Under the pieces are notes generated by a model that saw nothing but the letters and a program-made list of their open reading frames with translations, was not told the DNA's origin and made no database searches. From Planctomycetota bacterium (GTDB taxonomy: Bacteria > Planctomycetota > PUPC01 > JACPCR01): a DNA stretch of 55,449 nt. The stretch is from contig JACPCR010000085.1 of NCBI GenBank assembly GCA_016179685.1, positions 1 to 55,449 of the forward strand. The letters are read 5' to 3'. The number at the start of each line of letters is the position of its first letter. Within the stretch, counting starts at the first letter, position 1. The translations under genes and the position numbers were made by a program. Shown here in pieces: positions 18,128-26,900 of this stretch.

Positions 18128-18239
18128 CGCAGCGAACGGGCCGCGAGTTGAACGGCGCCGGCCTTGACGGTAGCAAGCCTGCCTGCGGACGGCATGACCG
18201 GTGTCCGCGCCAGCGAGTGGTTCGGCGGCGGCGGCCGCC
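18128..18239 (-). repeat. attC-like direct repeat, copy 1
   Basis: About 110 bases, roughly 95% identical to 18803-18912. Read on the minus strand, it begins with GCCGAACCACTCGCTGG and ends with GGCGCCGTTCAACTCGCGG then CCCGTTC. GAAC can pair with the terminal GTTC and GGCGC with GCGCC, which is the R''/R' and L''/L' arrangement of integron attC sites. It lies downstream of the antitoxin gene and directly upstream of the small gene 17956-18117. Confidence 0.6.
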
Positions 18240-18303
18240 CGGAGAACCTAGCCTTCACCGGTGGCGCGCAAGCGACATCCGGGAAGGCTGCGTTCTCCGA
18301 TGT

Positions 18304-18501
18304 CTACGCTTTTCGATGTGCCAGGAGCTCTCGTACAGCAGGGACAAGTTCGTTGGGGATTTCCATGATGGTCTGATTCGGATCCTCATAAGATGCTTCG
18401 TCTTCAGCGACCGCCTCCTCCTCGCTCTGGTTCTCGTAGTGCGCGAGGACTCTCTTAACCCGGTCCTCGTCCCATCCTGGCGGAAATTTGCTCTCTTTCA
18501 T
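18304..18501 (-). CDS. Antitoxin-like small protein
   Basis: 65 residues, acidic, beginning MKESKFPPGWDEDRVKRVL and containing EEEAVAEDEAS and PNELVPAVRELLAHRKA. This matches a widespread family of small proteins found next to DUF4258/BrnT-like toxins; it is inferred to neutralise the upstream product. The start overlaps the stop of the toxin gene (ATGA), so the two are translationally coupled with the toxin first. Confidence 0.7.
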   Translation of the reverse strand: MKESKFPPGWDEDRVKRVLAHYENQSEEEAVAEDEASYEDPNQTIMEIPNELVPAVRELLAHRKA

Positions 18502-18785
18502 GTTCTTCCTCTTCGGCGAAGTCTACGCCTATATGCCGCCAACGGCTTCCCTCGTAGATCGTAGGCGGTGATCACAAAATTACTATCCGGCTCGGGGTCC
18601 GGGACATAGATCACACGCAAGCAGCGACCGGATTCGGTCTTGCCGATCGCAATACGCGAAGCCTCGCCACCCGGACGATCCTCCCCCGGGTGGCGAAGCA
18701 CCTGCTCCACCTCGACTTCACTTACACCATGATTATAGATGTGAGGAAGTCCCGTGTCACGGTCTGCGTAGAAGCGAAGTCGCAT
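18498..18785 (-). CDS. DUF4258/BrnT-like toxin
   Basis: 95 residues, basic, with the layout of BrnT/RelE-like small toxins: GVSEVEVEQVLRHPGED, then RIAIGKTESGRCLRVIYV, then FVITAYDLRGKP and an Arg-rich C-terminus (AYRRRLRRRGRT). Family members are ribonuclease-fold toxins; activity here is inferred. The toxin-first order with an overlapping antitoxin fits this type. A TATAAT lies 8 bases upstream of the ATG with no Shine-Dalgarno, so the mRNA may be leaderless. The pair is enclosed by attC-like repeats. Confidence 0.7.
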   Translation of the reverse strand: MRLRFYADRDTGLPHIYNHGVSEVEVEQVLRHPGEDRPGGEASRIAIGKTESGRCLRVIYVPDPEPDSNFVITAYDLRGKPLAAYRRRLRRRGRT

Positions 18786-18793
18786 CTCGGACT

Positions 18794-18799
18794 ATTATA
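18794..18799 (-). promoter_or_regulatory. Possible -10 box of the toxin gene
   Basis: Exact TATAAT on the minus strand, 8 bases before the toxin ATG and just outside the attC-like repeat. The spacing would place the transcript start at or next to the ATG. No convincing -35 was found. Confidence 0.4.
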
Positions 18800-18802
18800 C
18801 TC

Positions 18803-18912
18803 CGCAGAACGGGCCCCGAGTTGAACGGCGCCGGCCTTGACGGTAGCAAGCCTGCCTGCGGACGGCATGGCCGGTGTCCGCGCCAGGGAGTGGTTCGGCG
18901 GTGGCTGCCGCC
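18803..18912 (-). repeat. attC-like direct repeat, copy 2
   Basis: Second copy of the 110-base repeat, differing at about six positions and a 2-base gap. On the minus strand it ends CCCGTTC 17 bases before the toxin ATG. The paired ends (GAAC/GTTC, GGCGC/GCGCC) are intact. Confidence 0.6.
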
Positions 18913-18976
18913 GAACCACTCCCTGGTGAAGCAGCGCGCGGTCCGTTCGCCGGACGGCTGCCGCCGTCCGGCGAAC
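18883..18976. repeat. Two perfect palindromes next to the attC-like repeat
   Basis: A 19-bp perfect hairpin (18883-18901 with 18908-18926, loop TGGCTG) begins inside the repeat and extends beyond it, inverting its R'' end. A second perfect 14-bp hairpin (18945-18958 with 18963-18976, loop TGCC) follows. Both share a GGCTGCC-like centre with different arms. Confidence 0.65.
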
Positions 18977-19377
18977 TCCCTATTTTACACCGATTAGCCT
19001 TTGCCGGGCACGCATCTCATGGGTGATGCAACTGCAACCGTGCAGTAGCCCGAGGCACGCCGTTTTCCGTAACTTCTCAATAAGTTCGGGGAGGACGATC
19101 AGGTCAAATCGATGAATTATGAACGGAGTAGCGCAGCCCGGAAGGGCTTCGCCATGCACCAGGCGCTTCGCTGAGGTGCATGGCTTCGCTACGAAAATCC
19201 GTGAAGCCTTCAATCATCATCGGTTATGAAATCGGGCCGGTCCCGCTCCCCGAGCTTATTGAGCCTGGATACCCAGGGTGGTCCTCCGCGCCGGAGGCGG
19301 GCCGATTACCCTGGGCTGTGGTGTCAAACCCCTTCGGGGCCATAGAATCGGGTCACCGCCCACATCGGGTTTCCCCA
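18977..19377. other. Intergenic region with repeat fragments
   Basis: No gene seen. It holds a lone AACTTCTCAATAAGTTCGGG end (about 19075-19094) matching the 4078-4186 element, and a hairpin at 19151-19184 with 10-bp arms GCCATGCACC around a 14-base head containing GCGCTTCGCT, the inverse of the AGCGAAGCGC head at 29457. Confidence 0.5.
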
Positions 19378-20268
19378 TCAGGTCACCGTTTCCAGCTCGC
19401 CGATCCCCGAGAGCGGCCGGTGGGGCAGTTCTTCCCAGTGCATCGTCGAGTCCGGGGGACCGCCCTCCTTTGAGAAGACGTCACGCCACTTCCGCTTGAA
19501 CTTCATGCCGTTGACGATCGTCTGGCGCTTCAGCCCAACACCCGGCTGGATCAAGCCCGTCGTCACATTTTCGAAATGGTACATCTCCACCGAGGGGAGA
19601 TAGACGATGCGGCGTCCGATGGCCCGGATGCGGTAGGAGTAGTCGACATCCTCGAACTGGACGGGGTTGAACTGTTCGTCGAAGGGGCCGACCTTCTGGA
19701 CGACGGCGCTGGGGACCATCATGCAGGCGCTGATCGTGGCCTGGAGCTCCCGGCGCTCGTTGAAATCCGGATGAGTCCGCGGCTTGCCGCGGCCGAGGTA
19801 GTCCACCCGGCCCGTAGGAGAGACCACGAGCCCGGCGTACTGGATGAGAAAAGGCTCGAAGGGGAAGATCAGCTTCGGGCAGACCGCGCCGGTCTCGGGC
19901 CGGGCCTGAAACTCGGCGATCAAGCGTGGTATCCAGGACCGGGACCGCACGACGACGTCGTTGTCGAGGAAGGCGAAGAAATCGCCGGAGGCCAGTTGGA
20001 TGCCCTGGTTTCGGCCGGTGGCGGCCCCGACATTGATCGGATTGAACTGAACCTGGACGGTGATGCCCGCGGACCCGGCCTGCTGCTGGAAGCTCCGCAG
20101 GAGGTCCGGTGTGTCGTCCGCGGACCCGTTATCCACGAGGATGATCTCGAGGGGCCGGTAGGTGATTCCCCGCAGGCTTTCCAGGCATCGACGGGTATAG
20201 TCCGCCTTGTCCCGCGTCAGAATGACCAGGGAGACGGAGGAGGCTGAGGGGGGATGGAGAGTGGACAT
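19378..20268 (-). CDS. Family 2 glycosyltransferase
   Basis: 296-residue GT-A fold glycosyltransferase, probably cytoplasmic or peripheral membrane. Seen: VSLVILTRDKADYTRRCLESL at the nucleotide-binding start, LEIILVDNGSADDT, the metal-binding AFLDNDVVV, and an acceptor-side PFDEQFNPVQFEDVDYSYR with the ED motif. No transmembrane segment. It would transfer a sugar from a nucleotide donor to a cell-surface glycan or glycoprotein; donor and acceptor are unknown. It stands alone, followed by a 125-base spacer from the IlvD gene. Confidence 0.85.
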   Translation of the reverse strand: MSTLHPPSASSVSLVILTRDKADYTRRCLESLRGITYRPLEIILVDNGSADDTPDLLRSFQQQAGSAGITVQVQFNPINVGAATGRNQGIQLASGDFFAFLDNDVVVRSRSWIPRLIAEFQARPETGAVCPKLIFPFEPFLIQYAGLVVSPTGRVDYLGRGKPRTHPDFNERRELQATISACMMVPSAVVQKVGPFDEQFNPVQFEDVDYSYRIRAIGRRIVYLPSVEMYHFENVTTGLIQPGVGLKRQTIVNGMKFKRKWRDVFSKEGGPPDSTMHWEELPHRPLSGIGELETVT

Positions 20269-20393
20269 GGCTCAGAAGGGCGCGAGACCTCTTTTTTCAT
20301 CAGGAGATCGTAAGACAACGGAGGCTGGGATAGGGTTCAGGTGACTGACATTGATCATGAAAAGGGTGCAGGGTTCAGGTGGGGGATCACTGA

Positions 20394-22091
20394 TCACTGA
20401 CCACTCTCCACGCCTGAGACCCGTGGGCATCGCAGCCGCGCCCCGGCTTCCGCCCCGCTCACGATCCGGCGGTAGAGGTCCAGGTATCCCCCTTGCTTGC
20501 GGGCCTCCGGGGGCCGCCACTGCGCCTTCCGTCGTTCGAGTTCCTCCGGGCTGACCCTCAGGTCGAGCCTTCGGGCCGGAATGTCGATATCGATGAGGTC
20601 GCCGTCGTGAACCAGGGCAAGGGGGCCCCCCAGGGCCGCCTCAGGACTGGCGTGTCCGATGCAGGGGCCGCGGGTCGCCCCGGAATAGCGCCCGTCCGTC
20701 ACCATGGCGACTTTGTCGGCCAGCCCCATGCCGACCAGGAGCGCGGCCGGGATGGAAAGCTCCCGCATGCCGGGCCCCCCCACGGGCCCCTCGTTGCGGA
20801 TCACCAGCACGTCACCGGACCGGACGCCGCTCGACATGAGGCGTTGCTTCACCTCTTCCTCGCACTCGAAGACGCGGGCGGGTCCGCAGTGCCGCATCAT
20901 CGCCGGCAGCACCCCGCTTTGCTTCACCACAGCTCCCTGGGGCGACAGGCTGCCGCGGAGGATGGCGATGCCGCCCTCGGGCGACAGGGGCTGGTTCACG
21001 GGCCGGATGACCTCCGGACGCACCACCGGCCGGTTACGGCAGAGCTCGCCCATGGTGTCGCCAAACAGGGCCGGGCAGGCCCGGTGGAGCAGTCCGCCGC
21101 GGTCCAGCTCATGGAGGACGGCCATCACGCCTCCGGCCTCGCCGAAATCGGTGACCGTGAAGGCGGAGGCGGGCTTGAACCGGCCGAGGAGCGGCGTCTC
21201 CCGGCCCAGGCGGTCGAACCAATCGAGCGAAAGCTCGAGTCCGACCTCGGAGGCGATGGCCGGGAGATGAAGAAGGAGGTTGGTCGAGCCGCCGATGGCC
21301 AGGCCTACGCGTGCGGCATTGGCGAGAGATTCGAGGGTGAACATCTCGCGTCCAGCACGGCCTTCCCCCACCAGCTCGACGGCCCTTTTCCCGGCCTGGA
21401 AAGCCATGCGCTCGATGTCGTGCCCGGCTGCCGGCACGGTCGCATTGCCCGGCGCGGAGAGCCCGAGGGCCTCGACCACGCAGCAGAGGGTGCTGGCCGT
21501 GCCCATCATGTTGCAGCCGCCGCAGCCGGTGCAGGTGGTGGACTCGATCTCAGCGAGCTTCTCCTGGCTGATTCGACCGGCCTTGTAGGCGCCCATGGCC
21601 TCCTTGACGTCACTCGTGCCGCGGACGACGCCGTCACTGCCGCGGTGTGCGGCCATGAGCCCGCCGGTGACAAAAACCACGGGCACACGGCCCCGCGCCG
21701 CAGCCATGAGCATGCCCGGCACGATCTTGTCGCACGTGCAGAGGCAGACCACGGCGTCGAACTGGTGCGCCTCCACCATCAGCTCGACGGACGCTGCAAT
21801 GATGTCCCGCAAGGGTAGGACGTAGTGCATGCCTGCGCCCTGGGCGATGCCGTCACAAGGGGCCACCGTATTGAACTCGACGGGCGTGCCTCCCGACTCG
21901 CGGATGCCCTCGCGCACGTGCTGCGCCAGGCCGCGGAGGTGCACGTGCCCCGGCTCGAAGTCGTTCCACGAGTTGGCAATGGCGACCATCGGGCTGCGGA
22001 GCTCTGCATCTCGAAACCCGCTGGCCTTGTACAGGGCGCGGGCGTACGTCCCGCCGATTCCGTCCAGCACCTTCAGGCTGCGGTGTGCCAT
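20394..22091 (-). CDS. ilvD: Dihydroxy-acid dehydratase (IlvD/Edd family)
   Basis: 565 residues, normal IlvD length. The enzyme dehydrates 2,3-dihydroxy-isovalerate and -methylvalerate in branched-chain amino acid synthesis. Iron-sulfur cysteines are visible in [18 protein letters not shown] and [15 protein letters not shown]; the C-terminal signatures [13 protein letters not shown] and [17 protein letters not shown] are present. Start: ATG 22091 with AGGAG 7 bases upstream; the frame is open a further 120 codons but without support. No other ilv or leu gene is nearby, so a sugar-acid dehydratase of the same family cannot be excluded. Confidence 0.88.
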   Translation of the reverse strand: MAHRSLKVLDGIGGTYARALYKASGFRDAELRSPMVAIANSWNDFEPGHVHLRGLAQHVREGIRESGGTPVEFNTVAPCDGIAQGAGMHYVLPLRDIIAASVELMVEAHQFDAVVCLCTCDKIVPGMLMAAARGRVPVVFVTGGLMAAHRGSDGVVRGTSDVKEAMGAYKAGRISQEKLAEIESTTCTGCGGCNMMGTASTLCCVVEALGLSAPGNATVPAAGHDIERMAFQAGKRAVELVGEGRAGREMFTLESLANAARVGLAIGGSTNLLLHLPAIASEVGLELSLDWFDRLGRETPLLGRFKPASAFTVTDFGEAGGVMAVLHELDRGGLLHRACPALFGDTMGELCRNRPVVRPEVIRPVNQPLSPEGGIAILRGSLSPQGAVVKQSGVLPAMMRHCGPARVFECEEEVKQRLMSSGVRSGDVLVIRNEGPVGGPGMRELSIPAALLVGMGLADKVAMVTDGRYSGATRGPCIGHASPEAALGGPLALVHDGDLIDIDIPARRLDLRVSPEELERRKAQWRPPEARKQGGYLDLYRRIVSGAEAGARLRCPRVSGVESGQ

Positions 22092-22228
22092 GGGCTCTCC
22101 TGCTACGACCGGTGCGAAGCGCCTGCCTCGAACGGGCGAGCGTCGCCGCGCGTCCGTGAGGGATAGGATGGCCGTGGCGTTGCCGATGTCAACCGCCGGC
22201 GCGCGCAGTCCGCATCCCGCTCCGGTCC

Positions 22229-23095
22229 TCAGCAGAGAATCCTGGCGGCTCGCGGCAACACCTCGATCTGCACGGGCGTCCAACCTCCGAAGTCGCCGTC
22301 GATCTGGTAGGGAATCGGACGGACCGACTCGATGTCGATCCGGCCGGCCCGCCGCAGGGCCGGGTCGTCCCCGCGGAGCAGGCGGCGTGTGAGGGCCCGG
22401 GCGAGGTATCGGACGATGGCCCAGCGGCCGCGGCCACGGAAGAGGTAACATTCGTAGAGGCCGTCATCCATCCGGCGATCGGCAGCGAGGGAGAAGAGCC
22501 TGCCGCCATAGTGACGGGTATTGGCGATGATGACCTGAGGGATGCCTTCCCAGCGCTCGCCGTCCAGGGTCACCCGCAGGTCAGGCGTCCGGTAGTTGCG
22601 GAGGCAGTGGACGACAGCCGGGACATAGGCCCACTTGGAGGTCGCTCCTCGGCGGTCCCGGTGGTGCTGTTCGACGACCATGCCGTCGAATCCGGCCCCG
22701 AGGCTGAAAAAGCCGATCCGGCCGTTGGCCCGGAAGAGGTCGATCTCGGCGGTACGGCCCCGAGCGACCAGATGGGCGAAGGCATCGGGCGTCCTGGGGA
22801 TGCCCAGTTCGAGCGCCAGAACGTTTGCGGTACCCAGGGGAAAGAGGCCCAGCGGCAATGGAGCGGCCAGCCCGTTGAGGACTTCGTTGAGTGTGCCGTC
22901 CCCACCGACTGCGGCGACGAGGTCGTATTCATTTCGAATCTCGGAAGCTCGCTTCCGGGCATCCCCGGCCTGTGCGGTATAGTAGATTTCGGCGCGAATC
23001 CGGGCCTGCTCGAGGTGCTGCACAATGGCGGGGGCGGCCTCGCGGCCGCGGCCGCGGCCGGAAACGGGGTTGACGATGAGAAGCACACGGGGCAT
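22229..23095 (-). CDS. Diacylglycerol kinase family lipid kinase
   Basis: 288 residues with the fold of DagK/YegS/BmrU-type lipid kinases. [17 protein letters not shown] opens the ATP-binding domain, [16 protein letters not shown] is the catalytic glycine-rich loop, and [17 protein letters not shown] and the C-terminal beta-sandwich with DGLYECYLF and YQIDGDFGG are typical. It phosphorylates a lipid such as diacylglycerol, recycling membrane lipid, or sphingoid-type lipids in some homologues. I start at ATG 23095 (MPRVLL); an in-frame ATG at 23128 adds 11 residues outside the fold. Confidence 0.87.
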   Translation of the reverse strand: MPRVLLIVNPVSGRGRGREAAPAIVQHLEQARIRAEIYYTAQAGDARKRASEIRNEYDLVAAVGGDGTLNEVLNGLAAPLPLGLFPLGTANVLALELGIPRTPDAFAHLVARGRTAEIDLFRANGRIGFFSLGAGFDGMVVEQHHRDRRGATSKWAYVPAVVHCLRNYRTPDLRVTLDGERWEGIPQVIIANTRHYGGRLFSLAADRRMDDGLYECYLFRGRGRWAIVRYLARALTRRLLRGDDPALRRAGRIDIESVRPIPYQIDGDFGGWTPVQIEVLPRAARILC

Positions 23096-23145
23096 GGCTG
23101 GACTGGAATAGGCGCCTGTGGCGTCCAATAGGGTCGGGTCGGCGA

Positions 23146-23203
23146 AGCCGGGCCAATCCCGGCTCTGAAATCCGCGGGCATGAATGGCGCAGCGGATTTC
23201 AGA
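23146..23203 (+). repeat. Family A repeat, long form
   Basis: CGGGCCAATCCCGGCT followed by CTGAAATCCGCG and GCAGCGGATTTCA. The same extended form is at 34111-34163. It lies between the lipid kinase and MOSC genes. Confidence 0.65.
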
Positions 23204-23243
23204 AGAAGAAATGGTGGAGGCCGGAGGCCGAGGCCGTTTCTCG

Positions 23244-23723
23244 CTACGCCCAGCGTGTGGGAACGATACGAACGGGCATGCCGGGCCGCACCCACCCGCC
23301 GCGGAGGATGACGCCGAAGACGCCGGCCCGCTGGTCCACGTGGAGCGCGTGCATCAGGCCCCGCGCGGAAGACTCCATCCGAATACACGGCGGATTATAG
23401 TCCTTGACCCGGATCACGACGTCGCCGATTTCGACTTCCTGGCCAATCGCGGCGCGGAGGTCTGTCCCGGACACCACGAGATTGGCACGCCGGCAGGCCG
23501 GCGAAACATCCGCCTTCAACTCGGCCAGTGCGGCCTGCCAGGCCTCGAGAGATAAGAGGGTGACTTGCCTCGATCCGCCATGGGCATGGTCGCCCTCGAG
23601 GCCCTGTCCAGCGATGGCCCGGGCGGATTCCACCTCCACCACCTCGGCTTTCGGCGCGGGCCGGAGAAAAACCTTCCAGACCATGCCTGCCGCCGGTTCG
23701 ATCCCCTGCCTTCCTGACTTCAT
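23244..23723 (-). CDS. MOSC domain protein
   Basis: 159 residues containing one MOSC domain, the beta-barrel of molybdenum cofactor sulfurase C-termini and YiiM-type proteins. IAGQGLEGDHAHGGSRQVTL, the RANLVVSG segment and PPCIRM with the conserved cysteine are visible, ending GGWVRPGMPVRI. Stand-alone MOSC proteins are thought to handle sulfur for metal cofactors or reduce N-hydroxylated bases with Moco. No Moco synthesis gene is adjacent. ATG 23684 (MVWKVF) is an equally good start. Confidence 0.85.
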   Translation of the reverse strand: MKSGRQGIEPAAGMVWKVFLRPAPKAEVVEVESARAIAGQGLEGDHAHGGSRQVTLLSLEAWQAALAELKADVSPACRRANLVVSGTDLRAAIGQEVEIGDVVIRVKDYNPPCIRMESSARGLMHALHVDQRAGVFGVILRGGWVRPGMPVRIVPTRWA

Positions 23724-23736
23724 GGTTGCACGCTCT

Positions 23737-23803
23737 TAGCCCGGATTTCTCACGCATCCGCCAGCGGATGCGCAATCCCGCCGGGATGAGAAATGCGGGT
23801 TAG
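23737..23803. repeat. Family B palindrome with nested hairpin
   Basis: Outer arms AGCCCGGATTTCTC and GAGAAATGCGGGTTA match the element at 115-149, but the left arm contains an inserted palindrome CGCATCCGCCAGCGGATGCG. It overlaps the stop codon of the DUF1445 gene. Confidence 0.6.
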
Positions 23804-24570
23804 GGCATCGCCAGGTCCTCGTCCACCCAATCCGTGACAAAGCCGTGTCCGGAGGTGTGCGTGATCATGAAGTCGATCTTCGACTCCTGAGCGACCACTT
23901 GCGGCGTCACGCTGCAAGCCCAGAAGAGAGGGACGTGGCCCGGCGGGATTTGCGGAGCGGGTCCGCCGCCCAGGGTATCCGCGAGATCGCGGATGCCGAT
24001 GGCGGCCGGATTGCCGATGTGGATGGGCGCCCCGTGGGTGGCCTGAAAGCGCGTGGTGACCTGCACGGCTCGGGCTACCCGGTCCGGCGGCAACGTCCGC
24101 AGAGTGACCACCATCGGGCCCCGAAGGACTCCCGCGGGCCGGCAGGCCAGCTCCGTCTTGTACAGCGTGATGCCCGTCGAGCTGCGGCATCCTGCCCGTT
24201 CGAGCGCGTCGCTGAACGTCAAACTCGATCCGATCAGGAAGCCCACCGTGTCCTCCTTCCAGTAGGCCCGGATGTCCGTGACCTCCTCCTGGAGTTTGCC
24301 GCGCCGCCAGACGGAGTATCGGGAGACGTCGGTACGCAAGTCCGCGCCAGGCGCGGCGCCACGGGGCTCGGGGTCCCCTGCATCCGTAACCTCGAGGAGC
24401 GGGCAGGGCCTGGGATTCCGCTGGCAGAACAAGAGAAAATCGTAGGCCAGCGGCCCCGGTAAGACGACAAGCCCGGCTTGAACCTGGCGTCCGGCCCGGC
24501 CCACGGTGTTCCCCTGCCATTCTCCACGGCGGATTTGTTCCCGGATGACGGCTCCAAGGTTCGTGCCCAT
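23800..24570 (-). CDS. DUF1445 / D-glutamate cyclase-like putative hydro-lyase
   Basis: 256 residues in the DUF1445 family (putative hydro-lyases; the mammalian fusion relative is D-glutamate cyclase). Family signatures: GPLAYDFLLFCQRNPRPCPL, VGFLIGSSLTFSDALERAG, GPMVVTLRTLP, HGAPIHIGNPAAIGI and VPLFWACSVTPQV, ending THTSGHGFVTD. Start: ATG 24570 gives the normal family length; the frame is open to 24789, but that extra 73 residues are low-complexity charged sequence and overlap the upstream gene. The reaction is not established for bacterial members. Confidence 0.82.
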   Translation of the reverse strand: MGTNLGAVIREQIRRGEWQGNTVGRAGRQVQAGLVVLPGPLAYDFLLFCQRNPRPCPLLEVTDAGDPEPRGAAPGADLRTDVSRYSVWRRGKLQEEVTDIRAYWKEDTVGFLIGSSLTFSDALERAGCRSSTGITLYKTELACRPAGVLRGPMVVTLRTLPPDRVARAVQVTTRFQATHGAPIHIGNPAAIGIRDLADTLGGGPAPQIPPGHVPLFWACSVTPQVVAQESKIDFMITHTSGHGFVTDWVDEDLAMP

Positions 24571-24751
24571 GGTGGGGTACCCCCTTTCCATTCGGCAGCC
24601 ATGCCGCTCCATGGCGGCCTCAAAACGGCCCGTCTTTGTCCCCTGCTCGTCCCGGTGCTCCTCCTCATGCTCGTCCTCGTCCTCGAAAATCGAGCGCACA
24701 TTCACACGGCGAAAACAGGGACGACGACTCACTCTCCTCCGATACGACGCT

Positions 24752-25804
24752 TCACGCAAGGCTGGGGCTGGAACTTGTCCTGACCTCAACGGCCCGCGGG
24801 CTGAGCCGGTTCAGAGGTTTCTCACCTCGTTGTACCCGAATGAAGTCTTCCGCCAGAATCTGTGCCACGCGCAGATTGGCATCACGGGTCCGGCCGGCGA
24901 TGTGCGGCGTATGGACCACATTGGCCCGGCCCCGAAGAGGATCGTCCACGGGCAGCGGCTCACGATCGTAAACGTCGAAGGCGCCGAACAGTTCCCCGGC
25001 GAGGATGCGCTCCCGGAGGGCGTCCATATCGACCGGATGGGCCCGGGTGATGAGGGTGACGAGGGCGCCGCGGCGCAGTCGGTAGATGCGCTCACGATTC
25101 AGGATTTTCTTTGCCGTGGGAGTCGGCGGAATCGCCACGAAGACCACCTCGGCGAAATCGACCAGCGCATCGAGGTCCACCTTGCGCAGGCCCCACTCCC
25201 GGACCTGCTCCTCCGGCAGGTAGGGGTCGTATCCGCAGACCTCTGAGCCGAGGGCTACGCACCAGCGGGCGATGCGGCGTCCGATCTGGCCGAGGCCGAG
25301 GACGCCCACTTTTTTCTCGCCGAGGTCGCCGTTGACGAAATCGGGGTTGTCGCAGAACTGGGCAGCGGGGTAGACCCAGAGGGGCTCTCGGGCGGCCATG
25401 CGGGTGTGCCACTGGGGGACGCTGCGGAGCGCGCCGAGGGCCAGGGCCAAGGCGCACTCCGCCACGGACTGGGCCCAGCCGCGGGTGGCATCGATCACGG
25501 CAATGCCGCGCCGGTCCAGCTCCTCGACGCTCCATTCCGTGCCGGTTGCGGCGTTATCGAAGACGCCGCCGATGACCTTGAGATTCCGGGCGGCTTCGAG
25601 GGTCTCCACGGGGACCCTGCCGCTAAAGTTGACGATCCCGATGAAGCCGGAGACGTCCGTGAGCCGGTTCGGAGCGACAGCCGAGGCCTCGTTGAGGACG
25701 GTAACACCGCCTGCGGCCCGCAGTCGGGAAATCAACGCTTGGGGAACGTAAGGCCAGCTCTGCTCGAGGTCGGGGCGGCGCAGGAAGAGGAAGGGTTCGG
25801 CCAT
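24752..25804 (-). CDS. D-isomer specific 2-hydroxyacid dehydrogenase
   Basis: 350 residues. The split catalytic domain brackets a Rossmann NAD domain with VGVLGLGQIGRRIARW. Catalytic residues seen: Arg in VTLITRAHPVDMDAL, Glu in FDVYDREPLPVDDPL, His in HTPHIAGRT. It would interconvert a 2-keto acid and a D-2-hydroxyacid with NAD(P); substrate unknown. ATG 25804 is preferred over 25918, since MAEPFLFLRRPDL starts the fold. The next gene on the strand (DUF1445) also acts on small acids, so a shared catabolic role is possible. Confidence 0.87.
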   Translation of the reverse strand: MAEPFLFLRRPDLEQSWPYVPQALISRLRAAGGVTVLNEASAVAPNRLTDVSGFIGIVNFSGRVPVETLEAARNLKVIGGVFDNAATGTEWSVEELDRRGIAVIDATRGWAQSVAECALALALGALRSVPQWHTRMAAREPLWVYPAAQFCDNPDFVNGDLGEKKVGVLGLGQIGRRIARWCVALGSEVCGYDPYLPEEQVREWGLRKVDLDALVDFAEVVFVAIPPTPTAKKILNRERIYRLRRGALVTLITRAHPVDMDALRERILAGELFGAFDVYDREPLPVDDPLRGRANVVHTPHIAGRTRDANLRVAQILAEDFIRVQRGEKPLNRLSPRAVEVRTSSSPSLA

Positions 25805-25965
25805 GATGGGGAGTCCGGGTAAGCAGTGAACCGTAAACAGTGTACAAATTTCAAGGATCAGGGAAGGATAACCCCCGGGATTCCGATGAACAACCCGTTG
25901 AACGGCAATCGGCGGCACAGTAAGCTAATGAAAACGCGAAGCGCTTCCCCACGAGGTCAAGAGTC

Positions 25966-26739
25966 GTGCCCTCCCCTTTTCCTGGAATGGACCCCTTCAT
26001 CGAGGGGCAGAAATGGCCCGATTTCCATGTGCGGTTCATTACCGCGATCAGCGAATCTCTGGTACCCAAAGTGAGGCCTAAGTACGAGGTCAATGTCGAA
26101 GAGAGAATTTATGTAGAACATCAAGGGGGGGAGCCGCGTGTCCTTCGGCCAGATGTCTCACTCTCGGAACGAGAGCCGGAAACCTTCTCGACTGCCCCTC
26201 CCAAGGCCGAAACGGCGGTCATCGAGCCTGCACTTTTAACGCTTCCCATAGCTGAACCTGAGAAGGAGGCCTATCTCCTCCTCCGTCACCGTGAAACAGG
26301 CGGGATCGTCACTATCCTCGAGCTGCTGTCGCCAGGGAACAAGCGCTTCGGGAGTGACGGGCGACTGGAATACCTCAGCAAGCGGGAAGTGATCGTGAAA
26401 AGTCAGACGCATCTCGTCGAACTGGACCTCCTTCGCAACGGGCAACGCTTGCCTACGATCGAGCCGCTTCCGCCAGGGGACTTTTACGCCTTCGTGCGCC
26501 GATCACAGCGTCGATACAAGGTTGAGGTTTACGGATGGGCCCTCGGTGACCGCTTGCCCTCCATCCCAGTGCCTCTGGCAGGAGATGATCCGGATGTCTC
26601 TCTGAATCTGCAAGCCGTCCTCGACACGGTCTATGATCGGGCCGGTTACGATTACTCGTTGGATTACCGGCGTAGGATCGAGCCTGCTCTGACCCCAGGT
26701 GTAGCCGCTTGTTTGAAGCCGCTGCTGGATCAAGCGTGA
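25966..26739 (+). CDS. DUF4058 family protein
   Basis: 257 residues. MPSPFPGMDPFIE is the hallmark opening of DUF4058, a family abundant in cyanobacteria and planctomycetes, often in many paralogues. TILELLSPGNKR, DLLRNGQRL and the ending SLDYRRRIEPAL are also typical. Function unknown. The ExLSPxNK strand resembles that of Uma2-type nuclease-fold proteins, but I cannot show nuclease residues. It is probably separate from the following peroxiredoxin gene, 161 bases on. Confidence 0.85.
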   Translation: MPSPFPGMDPFIEGQKWPDFHVRFITAISESLVPKVRPKYEVNVEERIYVEHQGGEPRVLRPDVSLSEREPETFSTAPPKAETAVIEPALLTLPIAEPEKEAYLLLRHRETGGIVTILELLSPGNKRFGSDGRLEYLSKREVIVKSQTHLVELDLLRNGQRLPTIEPLPPGDFYAFVRRSQRRYKVEVYGWALGDRLPSIPVPLAGDDPDVSLNLQAVLDTVYDRAGYDYSLDYRRRIEPALTPGVAACLKPLLDQA

Positions 26740-26900
26740 CCTTCGGCGCGGTCGTTTGGGGCATGGAGTGCGTACGGGCGGGTTTCCGTTCTCGAAGACA
26801 GAAAAAGGCGATTCTCGTCCGGCCCCCTTTAGGCCCCGATGCTGGAAACCTTTGTGTCTTGGCGTCTCAATAGGTAATGCATCATCCCGAGCAGCTATCC

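Noticed and set aside
17965..18564. Plus-strand open frame across the cassette region
   Set aside because: It lies antisense to the toxin-antitoxin and cassette genes and runs through the direct repeat; no protein features.
20394..22451. Longer IlvD start at 22451
   Set aside because: The extra 120 codons overlap the lipid kinase gene and have no family similarity; a clear AGGAG precedes ATG 22091.
24571..24789. N-terminal extension of the DUF1445 protein
   Set aside because: The extra 73 residues are low-complexity (Glu/Asp/His run), overlap the upstream dehydrogenase gene and exceed the family length.
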